NCBI GenBank assembly: GCA_013397455.1
Contig: VYZB01000120.1
Location: 2,220,188-2,284,187 of the forward strand
Direction of reading: 5' to 3'
From: Crotophaga sulcirostris
Lineage: Eukaryota; Chordata; Aves; Cuculiformes; Crotophagidae
Length of the DNA stretch: 64,000 nt
The position numbers and the translations under genes were made by a program. Shown here piece after piece: positions 1-13,570 of the stretch. Each line of letters begins with the position of its first letter. The stretch's first letter is position 1. Below the pieces are notes generated by a model. The model was not told the DNA's origin, did not search any database, and saw only the letters and a list, made by a program, of their open reading frames with translations.

Positions 1-1220
1 TTTCCACTGTTTTCTGAGAAGTTGAAGTCAGAAGAAAGACTTGGTGAAGAGCTTGAAATGATCTGTCCAAGGAGAGGGCTTTTTTTTTTAACAGCAGCAA
101 TGCTCAGATAGATCTGGAGGGTGTCTTGTAGGTGTCAAAGAATGATGCAGAAAACATGAGGGATTTTAAGGCTGTAAAAAATACCTTGGCTAATGGAAGG
201 AAAGAGAAACAATTGAACACGGAGCTAGTTAAGGTATGGCAGGAGGCAGAGAGAGAAAATGAAGGATGTCTCCATGGCTCTGTCTGAATAAATAAAGAGA
301 GGGTGGGTATTTTGAACAAAAAGAAAGCAAGTGGTGTAGTGGGAAAAAAATTACAAGTGGGAGTTGGTCATGTTAACTGTGAAATGCTGTGCAGTACAGG
401 GTAGTGTTTCAGTGAAGTGGGAAAGCTTAGGAGACTGAAAAGACACAAGGTCCTTGTGTTGTTAGTGGTGGCTGAATCCATGGAAGTGGAAAGCATCTCT
501 CAGCATGATATCTTCAGAATGCAGCAAGGAATCTTGTAGACACTACTGACCGTACTGCCTAGAGGTGGGATTCAGCTGCCTAAATTTAGGCAATTGAAGT
601 AGTCAGTCTGCATCCAGCTGCTTCTACCCATATGCAGTAATCTTAGTTGTATCTGCAGGCACTATGAAGGTATCTTGCGTACCTTATAGCAGACTCAAAG
701 GACACAAGACATTTATGCCTCTGCAGTGACATCTCAGTCATGACCTTTTACTGCAATGGAGATCTGAAACAACCAACTTACATTAGACGTTAACTCTGCA
801 GATCTGGAGCTGAATTTCACTTTAGGTAGTAATAGTTAGTTGAGATGAATAGAGTGAGAAGGGCTGCCTTCTACGTGTAACATTACAAGGATGATTGTCT
901 TCAAATCTTCTGTAAAAATGTGAAATTGGATGAAAAAGGATAAATACATTCTATTTTTTATTTTGTAGAAAAACAGAAACCAGTTTGGGATTGGGCTGAT
1001 GTTTGGCCAACCTGTTCCCTTTCATCTCTAACTCATAATATTGTTATCTGAAACCAGTTATTATATATGCCTTTTCAAATCCTGATTTATGAATTTCACG
1101 GTTTGAAGCAAGTATGACAACTTTGGCATGTACACATAAATGAGATACTGTAAGCTTTGTGGTCTGTGGGGCTATTTGTTAGAGGATTGTTGATTTCAGT
1201 GCAATTCCTGTTTGATATAT
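1..1220. other. Unique AT-rich non-coding sequence
   Basis: I see no gene, recognisable repeat or RNA in this stretch. Open frames are short (at most about 70 codons) and their translations have no recognisable domain. Confidence 0.6.
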
Positions 1221-1228
1221 GTCTAAAG

Positions 1229-1433
1229 CAGGGGTGTCAAACTCATGGCCCGTGGGCTGAATCTGTCCATTCCCCTTGCTTTATCCAGCCCAGCACCTTG
1301 TTTGTACCCATTGACAGCGCTGAGCTCCTTGTCCCTGTGCTCCTGCCAGTGCTGGGCACGTGTGCAGTGTGTGTGGTGTGTGTTACGCTGTAGGAGCAGG
1401 AGAATGTTGGGAACCTTGAATTGGACACCCCTG
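1229..1433. mobile_element. hAT-type MITE (non-autonomous DNA transposon), 205 bp
   Basis: The element begins with CAGGGGTGTCAAACTCA and ends with ...TTGGACACCCCTG, giving terminal inverted repeats of CAGGGGTGTC plus partial further pairing. It is flanked by GTCTAAAG (1221-1228) and GTCTAGAG (1434-1441), an 8-bp target-site duplication with one mismatch. An 8-bp duplication and a CAGGG...CCCTG terminus are hallmarks of the hAT superfamily. The body is too short for a transposase and its short open frames match nothing, so it would have been mobilised in trans by an autonomous hAT element. The interior is GC-richer than its surroundings and contains a TG/GTGTGT-rich patch near 1360-1385. The single TSD mismatch suggests moderate age. 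I cannot name the family with certainty. Confidence 0.85.
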
Positions 1434-1441
1434 GTCTAGAG

Positions 1442-4400
1442 TATAAATGTTAAGTGGCAACTAGATTGTCTGCTTTCTCTTGGTGAGCTGGTTCAGGTGG
1501 TGCCTCACTTGTCTTGAGCTTCCACTGCCTATGAAGAAAACAGTTGACTGAAGCTAGATAGGGACAAATCTTTTTGCCCTCTCATGTCACAGACATACTC
1601 TGTGAAGTTACAAGTGGCAGAAAAAGAGGGCACCCAAAGTACCTTCCACTGGTCAAATACGCTGTCTAGATATGTACAGTGTCATGGTTTACTGCAGAGC
1701 ACTGTTGGTTGCTTACTCAGATCCATAAGCACCTACAACACCATGTATCATCCATCAGAATTTCCTTGTTTCTCCTCTAAGTTGCCTCTTTTCTTACAAG
1801 CAGGAGAGAGAAGCAAAGGAAATAAAAGACAGAAACCAGGAAAAAGGAAGGTGATAAAAAATACAGACGTATAGGACAAGCGGGGACCCGTCATTCAGTT
1901 CAATTATCTGATATTGCAAGCAGACAGGCCACGAAATACATTTAATAAGCTTGCTGATCTCCATCTCAAGTGCTGTTAGCATTTTGCCCACCCTTTTCCA
2001 AATAAAATGTTGATCTAAACCCTCTGCCTTCTGACAGCAGAGAATCCCTTTTCCTAGGCAAAGTTTACCCATGACAAGTTCATATCTATTTGTTCTTTTG
2101 CCAACATTCTCTTCAGGTGAAGCAACTCTGCTCTGTAAATATGTCAGGGGGTAAACATCAACATCAGAGATCAATCATGTCTTATTATAAGCAGCTAATT
2201 AAGCCAGTCTCTTCTAGGTCCTTATATGAGAACTGATTCACTTGTCCTGCTAGTGATTCTCTGCCTGTGTGGGATTGAATTGTCACGATCTCTCTGCCTA
2301 AAACTGTATGTTCAAAATGAGGTGTAACCAAAGTACTGTACAGTGGTACAGATACTATTTTTTCCCTACTACTGGAAATACCTTCGTTTACTCTACACTG
2401 TTACTGAGTGAGTTGGAATCAGAATCTGCAGCCAACCTAAAGATCTGGCAAACCTGTACCTTAAATCATCTGCAAGCCTTTCTTGCATGGGTTCTCCTAA
2501 AAAATAGGATTTGCAAGTGTGGCTCCTGTAGAAACTCACTTTTTTGCCTTTTTTTGACTATCTTCCTCCTGGATGAGCCTCCATTACTAGGTCCCATGAA
2601 GCACCCATAATTTAGCTGAAGGGAGTTTGCTTGCAATCTAGTGAAGAGCCAACTACGAAAACAGATGAGGAATGTTATGAAACACATCACACCTGTTGTA
2701 TCATCAGCAAATATTTCTGAAACTGAAGAGTCACCTATTTTCACCATGTGAAAATCAGGATGACTTACAAGAAAAGCTGGTGTCTTATTAAAGACTATAA
2801 ATATTATAGATAAACATTCTGTCTTTACTGTGATACCTAGATTTTCTCAAGATGCAGAAACATGCATAAAGTTTTTAATGTTCTTAAGGACCGCTATCCT
2901 CAGTAAAAGAGAAACATATGGGAATTCTGATGAAAAGACATAGCTCGAGCTAGTGTAATCTGTAATGCTACAATTCACAAAGCTAAAATAGGTGTCTCAC
3001 TATAAGTATCCTTTCCCCTGTCCTCCATTATACCAGAATTGCCTTCCCTTTATCTCGGACGATATCTTACCAAAGGGAAGTGAGTGAACGGGCCAACCTA
3101 GTTTATTATTAATATGATGTGTGCCAAATAAAATGGAATTTCCTAGCTGAATAATAAGCATAAGAGAATGTAATTTAGAGCATACTTACAAACAGCTGCA
3201 GGGCACCTTTAATTTGGGCATATATGGACTTTTCACATTCCTTTTTGTAACTGTAAACTTTTCCTGGCATAAAACTTATTTGTACTGAAAATGCATTAGA
3301 GAATACAATGGCACATAACTGACCTGGCTCTTAGTGAGACATACGTAAAAAAAAAAAAGTACAATTCCCATCACTGATCACTGATCATACAATAGGTTGC
3401 ACACCTTGATCAGAAAAAAAAAAAACACTAAAGTAAATCCATCACAGCAGTGTAAACATCCTATCTGTATCATCACATGCAGAAGTCTTTGGACTTCATG
3501 TACCATTTTATTAAAGCAACTCCTGGGACACATTCCTGGATCTTCTGGTATTCTCTCCTGTTGCTGTAAGCATTTGTCACTTACGTGTCCCCAAAGGCTT
3601 TGTAAAGGGGAGTCAGCCGAGCCTCCCTACACACTTGTCAGCTGTAAGTCAATGACCCCCTTCTGATGGCATTTCCACTGCCAGGCATGTGCTGGTAGAT
3701 ACAAAGGTGGGGGAAAAAGTTGACAGCTATGACTTCAAGCGGACCCTAACACTCCCCAACCTGTAAGGAACTGCCTACTAATGGCAATATTGTACTTTGT
3801 TTCCTCTGTTGGCTTCAGCTGTCTCTTTTTAATACCATGTGGCATGACAACGATTGCTGTGAGAGCTGATCTGGAGTACTATCACACTGACCTCCATGAG
3901 TCCCACGTACAGTAAATACAGATCCATAATGAGAATAAAAATTATGATATACTTTTGAGTGACAAATAATTCCCGCAGATCTTTATAAAAAAAGTCGTCA
4001 GTCATAGATCAGGAACAGAAAGTAACTCTTCAAATCTGCTGTTAACAAAAAGAGAATGCTGCCTGAGAGACATACATTAGCCAGCCTTGATAAACATTCT
4101 CCACTCTTCCCAGTTTGGGAGGTGTTAATTTTCAGTGGATAAAGACCAGTTTCATCTCCCTGTACTTCTCTATATGCTATAATGAGAAGTGAAATATTCG
4201 GCTTCTCAGTGCATTTCTTTTTATTTTTTGAATGCTATTTATGTTTTCCAGTAAAGTTGCATAAGACAGTGCAGAAATGGATTCTACCTGACACAAGTTG
4301 TCAAACTGCAATCCATGAACATTAAAAATACATTGTCCCAGGGGTATGCACTTTATGTTCCTAATTGCCAAAGTGTTTGCCTTATGACACTTTATTAGTA

Positions 4401-6400
4401 AATATCTGAGCACCTCCATATATTATATGAAATTCCAGCTGCCTTGTGGTTTGCCTCTACAGCTAACCTCTAAAAAGGTAGAACAGATTATACTTCTTAT
4501 AGGTTTAATTTTACCCAAAGGGATAATGGCTTAGGACAGAGGACAGAGGAAGAGGGATAGAGGAATTTACCTGGAGTATGGTTGAATATGGAGTAGTTTG
4601 ACTTCCGTGAAATGAATAGGCACCATTCAGGCACGGATTTCATGGTACAACAGACTACATTAAGGTTAGATGACATCTCACCAGTTTTTTTGAGTTTTAC
4701 AAACCTTGCACTGTGGCATCCTAATGTATTCCTATTTCTCCCTTTCCAAAAACCGGTAACACCGTCACTTAGCACAGTAACAGACAAACCAAAATTGTTG
4801 TATTGGATCTGCCCCAAGCCTTACTCTGTCCAGCAACACATTTCTGACAACAGCAGGCACTCAAAACCCCAAAGACATGGATACAAGTCCCCAGTGGGCA
4901 AATACAGAATAAAGTCCCTTGCATTAAGTCTCATTCCCTCCTTTAATAGTTGGAGATTGGCTTAAGACCCAAAGCATGACATTTAAGTTAATTAAGTATG
5001 AAAAACAGTGGAAGCGCAAGCACTTGATATTCTTTGTATTTCTTGGAGAACACCCAGCACACAGGCACATGGAATGGGCTGATCACAGGGCCACTCATAT
5101 GAGGGAAGTCTTTCCATTTGCTGTCCATGGGCTCAGGATCAGCTTGGACATTAATGTTTCAGATATACAGGCTAGCGTGCAAGCAAGGGGTATAGACTGT
5201 AAGCTGTGTTCTGTCTCTGTGTGTGTGCTTGTGAGAGTGCCTCTATTTAGAGGTGTGTTGTGTTAATTAATGCAGCAGACCAACGATTTAAAGGGGCATA
5301 AGTGATGGAAAATGGAAATTTATTAGTAGTATTAGAATGTACATATTCAAATCCCTTCTCTTGGTTGGATTTATAATCAGAAGTGCCTGAACAACTACTG
5401 TGGTTTCATTCATCTATGCGAGGTATTTACAGTATATTTACAGTAGCCATTTATAGCTCATGAGGTTTTTTTCTTTGCAAACTTTAATTTAATAACTCCT
5501 AATATCCTCAGTCGCTTTCACACACAGTGTGCTTACTGAACTAAAGCCTTGTATTTCCTTCTGAATAGAAACCACTCCTGCCCAGACCCTGTGTAGCTAG
5601 GGATTTGAGTGCAGTAGACAATTTCAAAGACTGCTCTTTCTATTTAACAATCAGTGCATTAGGCTAAAATATTCACACAGATGCACTAGCAATTGAAAGG
5701 GTGTGCAGTGTAGTGACAAGGTCCTTCTGTTACCTGGAACTGTAGAATGATGAATGAGCATTAGTGGAATATTCTTTTGGCCTTTAGGTTTACCTTGATC
5801 TTCTCACAGAATGCAAATTGACATTATACCCACATTTCTATAGTATTTATTACTGTGGTCATGATGTGAGGGCTTTTTTCAATATGAATAGTGTAAAAGG
5901 GGAAACATATTACTGCAAAGAGGCATTATTGTGCTGGGAATGTATAAACAGCTGAGAAGAATAGAGCGACATGCTCATAATGGAAACTGAAAGCTCTTCA
6001 TTTTGTCCTGATTGTCTACCCTTCCTTTTTAAACAACCTTCCTTTTTCCTAGCTATCAATACAAAGTTCTTTTTGGTAAAATGAAGTGCATTCATGCTGC
6101 CTGAAAGAAGCTTTTAAAGTTGATCTGTGCCCACACAAAAGGGAGGCAGTGTTTGAGCACATCAAGTTGAGGAAGCAAACTTGGTCAATGTTCATTACTC
6201 ATGGCTTGACACTCTGAGCCTCCATATCATTTTGTAAAGAATCAGATAAACTTTCCTCTGATAAACAACTGAAATAATTTTTCTTAGCTGTCAAGTCCTT
6301 TTCTCCCATTTCCAGCCTGTTCTCACACTCTTCCCAGCTCGTAAAAGCAACTGAGCACAGCTCTTTGGACTGATAAATGGGCTCCTTTCAATTGGTGGCA
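1442..6400. other. Unique AT-rich non-coding sequence
   Basis: No gene or clear repeat is visible. A-runs occur near 3348 and 3415. The longest open frames (1794-2174 minus, 126 codons; 4612-4965 plus, 117 codons) have no recognisable domain or codon pattern and I take them as chance. Confidence 0.55.
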
Positions 6401-7220
6401 GGCTTCAGGAAAAAGAGATAATCCTGGATAATGTGGACACAGTTTTCATTTCATGTCACCCAATTAAACTGCAATTATCCGGAGTGCAACAGCAGAAAAA
6501 CTGGAAAGAATGGTTGGAGAATGAGGAGCCCTGGCTCCCTGGGACTCTTTATACTACACACATTAGCCTAGATTTGTTCTATTCTGATAATAAAGTGCCA
6601 GTCTAAGCACTTAGCAGCACACAGTGAGAGACAGACCAGCTGCAACCTGTAGCTCAGAATGAAATACTATTGCAAGTGCTCTGGGAAATATCAGTTCGAT
6701 CCAGAGTAACTTTTTGGGAGATTATTTGCATCGGGAATCCAATGCCCTTTTCTGTGGTTAATTACATCCAGAGCAATATGGTCAAGAGGTGTTCTGAACA
6801 GTGCAGCAAGGCTCAGATTACAGGTAAAACAAGGACAAAAAAAGCCTTTTCTTAACATGACTCACTGTAGCACTGCAAGCCAAAATAAAGCAGATATCAA
6901 CCGTTTTATTATGAAGGCAAACTGCACTAACGTATCTTATCTCTTCAGCATTTTGGCTCAGATCTAGGGCAGGATGAATTTAATATGTTAATATGTCTTA
7001 TTAAGTTACCGCTCTTGCAGTAAAATAAACTGGATAATCTAACAGATCTGTTTTATCTCTAATTACCATGATCCTGGTAAACTGCAATTAAATAAACAGA
7101 TGGAGTTTTTAAGCTCGTGGCCTGGTGCATGGGAACATTTTAGTAATTGAAATGCATATATTTGTTATTGCTTTATTTCATTTACCCAGTACTGTGAGCA
7201 CACAGCGGCTGTGCTGTAGG
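6401..7220. promoter_or_regulatory. Candidate conserved non-coding element(s) with homeodomain/POU-like motifs
   Basis: Seen: GATAATCC and GGATAATG (6418-6432), CAATTAAACTGCAATTATCC (6461-6480), CTAATTACC (about 7060), a second CTGCAATTAAAT (about 7083), and AATTGAAATGCATATATTTG (about 7146). The density of TAAT, GGATTA-type and ATGCATAT words resembles vertebrate developmental enhancers. That such elements carry these motifs is established, but that this one functions is inference. In AT-rich DNA these motifs also occur by chance, so confidence is low. Confidence 0.2.
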
Positions 7221-10200
7221 CACGGGCTGTAAGTAAGAGGGTGACATCTGAAATGTTTCTTACAACTGAAAAGCTTTGTTCCTGGAAATTTCTACTCTTC
7301 ACTCTCATTTTTTTTTATTTAATTTACTCCTATATGAAGGACCAGGCAGGTCTACGACTGGCTGTGAGACAAGTTAGGCAATTTAGCCTATGTTCCCTTT
7401 CCTGAGAGTTAAGATGGGCTTTCGGTTGTTACATTACAATATATTATGAACATACAGGCAGTCACTCCTGCTTCAGGTCCCTCCGCACACTAGGAAGCAA
7501 CAGCAAAGTGGAGAACCACCATCTTCAGTGGCAGCATCTGAAGGTATATGCAAGTTCCCATACCAGGTTGGATGTCTTAGTGAAGTCCCACACAGGGGCC
7601 ACAAGCCTTGGTGTGGTTAATCAGATGCCTCTGCCCTGTTCAAAGGTGCAAAGGGGGAAAGAAGGGCACAGAAATTCCTAGGTCCTCACAGCTCTCCACC
7701 ACAATCATGAGAGACTCTTAGGTATCACTTAAGCCTTCATCAGGCACCACGTTTTTGTTTAAACTGATATCAAGTGACAAATTATTTTTGCAGTATTTTT
7801 GTTAGCAAGCTGTGTAGCAGAAAAATGTGTGTCGCTTTTGCAGTAAAGACAAAACAAAACCTAAAACTGTGCAGTGCTGAAGCACACAATTCCCAAATGA
7901 AGCACAGCTTCATTTTAGTTTTCTAACTGGAAACAGTCTGTTTTACCTGAATTTTTCAGTTTGGCTCTATATTGAGGTGTTTAAGAAATGAAAAAATGCA
8001 TTTCCCCATCCCACCTGGGAAAACCCCAGGTGCAGAAAGATTTGGATCCTTCAGAGATGTTAATAAAATTGGGATTTCGCTGTTTCCAAAATAATACCAT
8101 GCCTCCCACGCTCTTTATTCCATCCTTTCACATTCCTACCTGAAGCAGGTTCTGGGCTGCTTTGAAGATTGCTTTTCTGTTTAAAACTTTAAAGCTACTT
8201 GTTCCTCGTGGAGTCTATTTAAATCGCAAAAAGCTGTGCCTTGGTGTGAGCAGGAGCTGCAGAGTGGAAAGTGGGGCTGCAGAAAGGGTATGGACACTCA
8301 CACACAGAGCAGATTTTAATGGAGCGAGTGGTTGAGTTCCTCTGCGAAAGGAGGGGATATATACCAATAAAGATACACATTTTAAGGTGTGGCAACTTTC
8401 TTTTCTCCATTTTCTGGTCTCAAGGAGCCTTTAAGCAGCTCTCCTACAAAGAAGGGCAGTTAAAAGAGCCCTAACTGGTAGTTTACTGGCAGCAACAGAG
8501 GTAGCACAATTTTAGGGAACAAATGGATTTTCCTTTTGGAAGCTCCCTCTCAGGGACAAGGTTGATTTGCCAGCAAATTTTTCCTCTGAGAGGCTGAATT
8601 AGAAGCTGTCGCTCTTTTCCAAAGCCAGTCCTAACATTTCAAAAATGAGCAGGTCTGAAGAAATGAGGGGAACCTACAGGAGGTGCCAAAGACTGATACG
8701 CATATTGAGGTAAAGAAAGGTGATCGTATTTGACTTAGGGAACAAAGGCTGGGCAACAAACCAAAATAAATCAGTCTCTGATGGTTTCAGGAAGAAGGTC
8801 AAGTGCTTGAGCAATGTTAATCGCTTGTTATGCCTCAGATCTGTTCTGATGAGAACGCTAAGAAATTGATCTTGCCAAGTGGCATTTATCTATATAAAAA
8901 CCAAAATTAGGTCCTGTGTATAACACAGTATAGTATATTAGTCTGCCAGCACAGTGCACGTTATACAGACTGTATTAACACCATGCATTAACAGCATATA
9001 GTGCAATATAATGGAGAATGATGTTGTATAGTCTCATTACACTAATTATACCAGGCAGCATCCACAAGTTAAGAGAAGGTCCCTTTCCAGGCTTTCTACA
9101 GTCCAAATAGGTGAAGGAGGCAAACTGATGCATAACATCCTGACTTGTCAGGCACAGATCCTGGGCTTTCCATCAGTTACCTCCCAGGAACTAGACAGTG
9201 CTGCGTAGGAGATCTGCATATCACTCACATATTTTTTTATCACCTACTTCCTTATCTTAGAAATACAAGAATGTAAGAATATCCAAGCCAGATGCTGACT
9301 TCATTTAAAGCTAGGGAGAAAGGGGAGTCACACCTTCATGAATGTCTCTATTTCCTCATTTCTTTCTGCAAAGAGAAATGTTATTGCATATTAATCTTCA
9401 GGAGAGGTTACTAGATGATGTTTGTAAATTCCTTTAAAAATACATGTATACTATATGAACATATATAGTAAAAAAATACATATGATGCTTTAAAATATCA
9501 TTGGGAATGATTTTTTACTCCAATGTGGATAAAGCATGGTCACATATTAGAAGTAACTAGATTTTAAAGGACTGTGATCTCCATGCAATCCTTCTCTCAA
9601 TTTCTACCTATTTTCAACCTGTTGGGGGAGAAACATAAACTCTGGGATGGCTGCAATTTACCTCCTGGTCTGCTGTGCACCGTGAAGTTGTTCTGGGAGA
9701 AGAAATACTAACTCCTGAGGACGTAGCTTTACCAAAATATCAACGTGTACTTTTCATAAGATCTTCGTTAGCTGATGGCATTTTATTTGACTACCAGCAG
9801 TCATTGTTTCCCTCAGAAAGGACCAGTGTCAGATAATTTCACCCCCTGCTTTCTCTTTGGTTGCACCGCGGCCAGAAACAGGAATTAGAGACCCCCAAAC
9901 CAAGCGGAGGCCAGGGCTCTGAATGAAGCAACTCTGTCTGAATCTCATGCTAATGAGATCAGGAAGGGAGGAAATGTTGAACTCCAACCCTAGGCTGCTA
10001 AGCAGCTCGCCTGTGCCTCTGCAGAGGGCAGAGCCAGCTGGGGGCAGGGAGGATCCCGAGGTAGAAGGGGATAAGGATGCTACTCAGCTGGCAGGAAAGG
10101 GAGCAAGAGTTCTGCTTATCTTAATAGCTCCTTTTGTCCAGGAATCACAGTAGCAGCCCTTATTAGAAAACTTGAATAAGTATAATGCACTCTGAGCTCT

Positions 10201-13200
10201 TGCACAGGTGCTAGGCACTAGTGGTTTTCCTCTGCACTTGCACAATGACTGCTTTTTTTTCCAGGACTGCAGGAAGGAACTGGAAAAAACTCATTCAGAC
10301 AAAAAGCGCTGGCTGCACATTTGGGCAAAGCGCTGACTGGCTTTTGTTGCAGTGTACATGGTGCCATCCATGAGCCCAAGGATGATGACCTAGAAGGTGA
10401 TCTGACAATGAATGTTTCTTTTGGAGAATATGTCAAGTATTGTAGAAGCTCGCGCATTCATAATGAGACTAACTGGTTCCAGCGCATAATTGCCTGGCAG
10501 TCTCTCCTGATAGTTGGGTAGATAAACAGTGTATTTTCTTCCCTTCCTTCAAAAACTTAACAAGGGAGGCAAAAACAGGGCCTTGAGCGTCTGCACCAAT
10601 GAAGTAAATCATCGTAAAACGGAGGACTTAAGAAAAGCACATGCACTCCTGTTGAGCCATTTTTCTGAGAAGTTACACTCAGTGAGGAGCGGCCTTGCTG
10701 AATTTAAATGGGTTTGTACTACCTTGGTGCAACTTTACTGATTTGCTTTCTTTGAGAATCTGGTATTGAACTGTTTCAGTCTTCAGTTAAGGTTGCCTGC
10801 CAAATATTATACTTTCTTTCTTTATTTTTTCCTTTTTTTTTTCTCCTGTCGTGGTTTGCAGCTTGCCCAAATCCACAAGAGGAGGTGATTGATGTTGCCA
10901 TATAGTGACTATTAGACATAATACTGTCCAGTTTGTGGATAAAATTCTTTTCTTCTTAAAGTCCTGCTACCTTCAAGTTCACTAGATGCTGAGGCACTGT
11001 AAAACAGTAACCTGAATGTCTGAGAATGAAGAGAGACTTATGAAAAGACTGTAAAGAACTTACCTCTTCAAATGGGCTAAGATGCTTGTGGATAGACAGC
11101 TTGAGGGACCAGAATATGTCGCTTTTTAATACACTGCTGTGTCTACACAGGCTTTTCTCTGTCTTTCTGTGCTAACCTCTGCTGCAGTTTAGGAGATGGA
11201 ACAGTCCATCACATGTGGTTCAGGATGTAGCTAATTAGCCCACCACTGGAATACTGAAAATAATTCTACCCTCGTACACTAATATATTATCTCTTGTTAA
11301 GATTTCTAGAAAGCCAGAAAGATGCTTGAGGCAAAAGAAAACCTCACTGTTAATGAGCACAACTTTTTCCAATATATAAAGAAGAAGAATCCAATATATT
11401 ATTTAGTCTTCCGCTGTCTGCTTTGCTGTGATTAGTAACCTTCTTCTGGTCTAAGATGATTCTCTCTTTGTCCACCAGGCTGTTATCATAATAATAATTC
11501 TCAAACATTTCTATTGTGGTAAATTCAGTTACCCTTGGAGTACCCATTAATGAAAACCTTATTTCTGTTAAATTTTGTTTCATCAGATTTTGCTTCTTGA
11601 AAAATGTCAACAACCTAACAATTTTCTTGTTAGAGAAACCAGAAAGCCAAATATATTTCCTCATTCTTAAAGTAAATGTGGGAGGTGATATAATGATTCA
11701 TAACTTTTCCAAACCAAGTTATAATATTTAGTTACAAGAAAAGTAACCAAAAGGTATTAATAAATCTGTTAAAGAAAAGTATTTGGGGAGGGTGGGATAT
11801 TTTTTAACATTTTGTTTGCAAGAAAGATTGGAATGTAAGGTACTCCGCCAAATGATCCGCGATGGCTTTCGTCTGTAAATTATCACTTTTAACCTTCTCA
11901 GGATCTAGAAGAACAGATTTAATTTTCTTTTCTGCTTAAAGATTTGAGACAGTACCTTTTACAAGGGTACCTCAAAACTTCAATCTATGAAATATGGAGG
12001 AGGTTTCTTGCTCTCTTCTATGTATCCCTTCTTCAAAATCATTTAAATAATTATGTGAGAACTGAGGCAAGACATGGACCTCCAGTGGCCTCCCTTCATC
12101 TGAGCTAGGAGGCTCTGTGGGTGGGATCTCCCTTCCAACTCCCACCACAGTTACTCAGATCGAGAAAAGCTTAACCGATCACTGAGCCTGTGAGTAAGGA
12201 GGCCTCTAGGATGGCTGAATCAGTGGGGATCCGAGAATCAAAAAATCAATAATTTTTCCAGCCTTTATTAGGATCCTGTTACAATGTTGGAATGTAGATG
12301 ACTGTCTACCAGTAGATTTTACATTCATCTGACCCTGCAAATGCAGAGATCACAGTAGTGCCCCATCTTGTCTTTAATGTCAAAGTGAATGGTGACTCAG
12401 CAAAGCATCCATGCTGCCCACTACCTGACAGCTGTCTACATGGAGCACCAACCAACAGCAGCCGCAGGACGCTCTGCACAGAGCTGTGGTATATATGGGA
12501 ATGAACTAGGGTTGCTGCTGCTGTTTTTATTTTGGCTAGCTGGCAGGTGTCTTGCTGTTCTTTAGCTTTTGAATTAGAGTGATGTAAGAGGTCCGAGTGC
12601 TATGCTAAACACTCCATTAAAGATTTATCAGAAAAGACTGAGAGTTACCCAGAACTGCAGAGAATCAGGAATAAATTTTTTGCGTAGTCAACAAGTTCAT
12701 GGGCTGAAGGAGTTAGTTCTTAATTTCCATGGCTCTGGGTGACTGGTTCTCTATAAGCAAACCATGCTATATCTGTGGGAAGGCAACTGGGCATCTGCTT
12801 TGTGTGTGCACCCACAAAAACCATCTAATGTACACCCGCAGCCGCGCACAATCCTCCTATCTGAGCTGCCTGTTCCAGGAGTCTCTAGTACCCATTGTTA
12901 AATCCATATGCTTGAGCTGTCAGGCAGGTGCATAACTCCCAGTACGACCCTGGTGTTTTGTAAAGCAGGAGGAGGAAGCTTGTTTTGGTGAGTGTATGAA
13001 AAACAGAGAAGATCAAGTGCTGGTCGTTATTAACATAACATGCTGAAAACACACACTGCCTCAGTCTTAAGCCCTCCAAGACACCAGGTCTGTCATGATG
13101 GTTGATAACTCCCTTTTTCTGAAGTCATTCCCTGAGTCTCATGCTGACTTCCTGCATGGCTTCAGTTGCTAAGTGTCTGTGTCATTTCCTAAAACAATTT

Positions 13201-13359
13201 TGAAGCGCTTTTGAAAATATAAAATTTAATAACTTATGCAGGGCCAAATTCAAAGCACCTTAAGGTCAGTGAAAGTCTTCCTACCACCACTGGTCACTGA
13301 GACAGGAGTTGTCCCTCCCTCAGTTCGGAGGATTCACCTCCTCTGCTTGAGAATGGCTC
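7221..13359. other. Non-coding sequence, no gene seen
   Basis: Nothing firm is visible. Small points: an imperfect palindrome ATCTCAT-GCTA-ATGAGAT at 9942-9959, a pyrimidine-rich run near 10808-10852, and an AT-rich stretch near 8920-9050 with short repeated TATA/CAGT words. The 66-codon frame at 10321-10521 (plus) has no recognisable domain. Confidence 0.5.
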
Positions 13360-13570
13360 TAATTACCCGGTGCCGAATCACCTAGTCTTGAGCTGAATCC
13401 TTGTCAGAGCACTGTTTAATTTTGTTTGTTCCAGACTTCCAGTTGTCTCATGTGCGAGCGCTCGCCATCAGCCCCGCGCCCCTATTGTTCACTGCGGGTG
13501 TGCAGGGCTGTGCATTGCAGATGGAGTTCCTTGGGAGATTAATGATGTGCTGAACAATGCGCTGTAGCTG
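13360..13570. promoter_or_regulatory. Isolated CpG-rich patch, candidate enhancer or orphan CpG island
   Basis: A short GC-rich island lies in AT-rich DNA. By eye 13451-13500 holds about six CpGs and includes the perfect 12-bp palindrome GCGAGCGCTCGC at 13454-13465. SOX-like words lie nearby in opposite orientation (ATTGTTC near 13484 and GAACAATG near 13551), with ATTAATGA between them. Retained CpGs suggest an unmethylated, functional element. No adjacent exon is recognisable, and a decayed GC-rich repeat is the alternative. Confidence 0.3.

Noticed and set aside
1794..2174. 126-codon minus-strand frame
   Set aside because: There is no domain, signal or repeat match; it is consistent with chance.
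8920..9050. Stretch with repeated TATA/CAGT words, possible decayed satellite
   Set aside because: The repeats are not in register and no period could be established by eye.
12068..12160. GGACCTCCAGTGGCCTCCCTTC, faintly like a CR1 3' end
   Set aside because: The order and continuation do not follow CR1 and there is no tail repeat.
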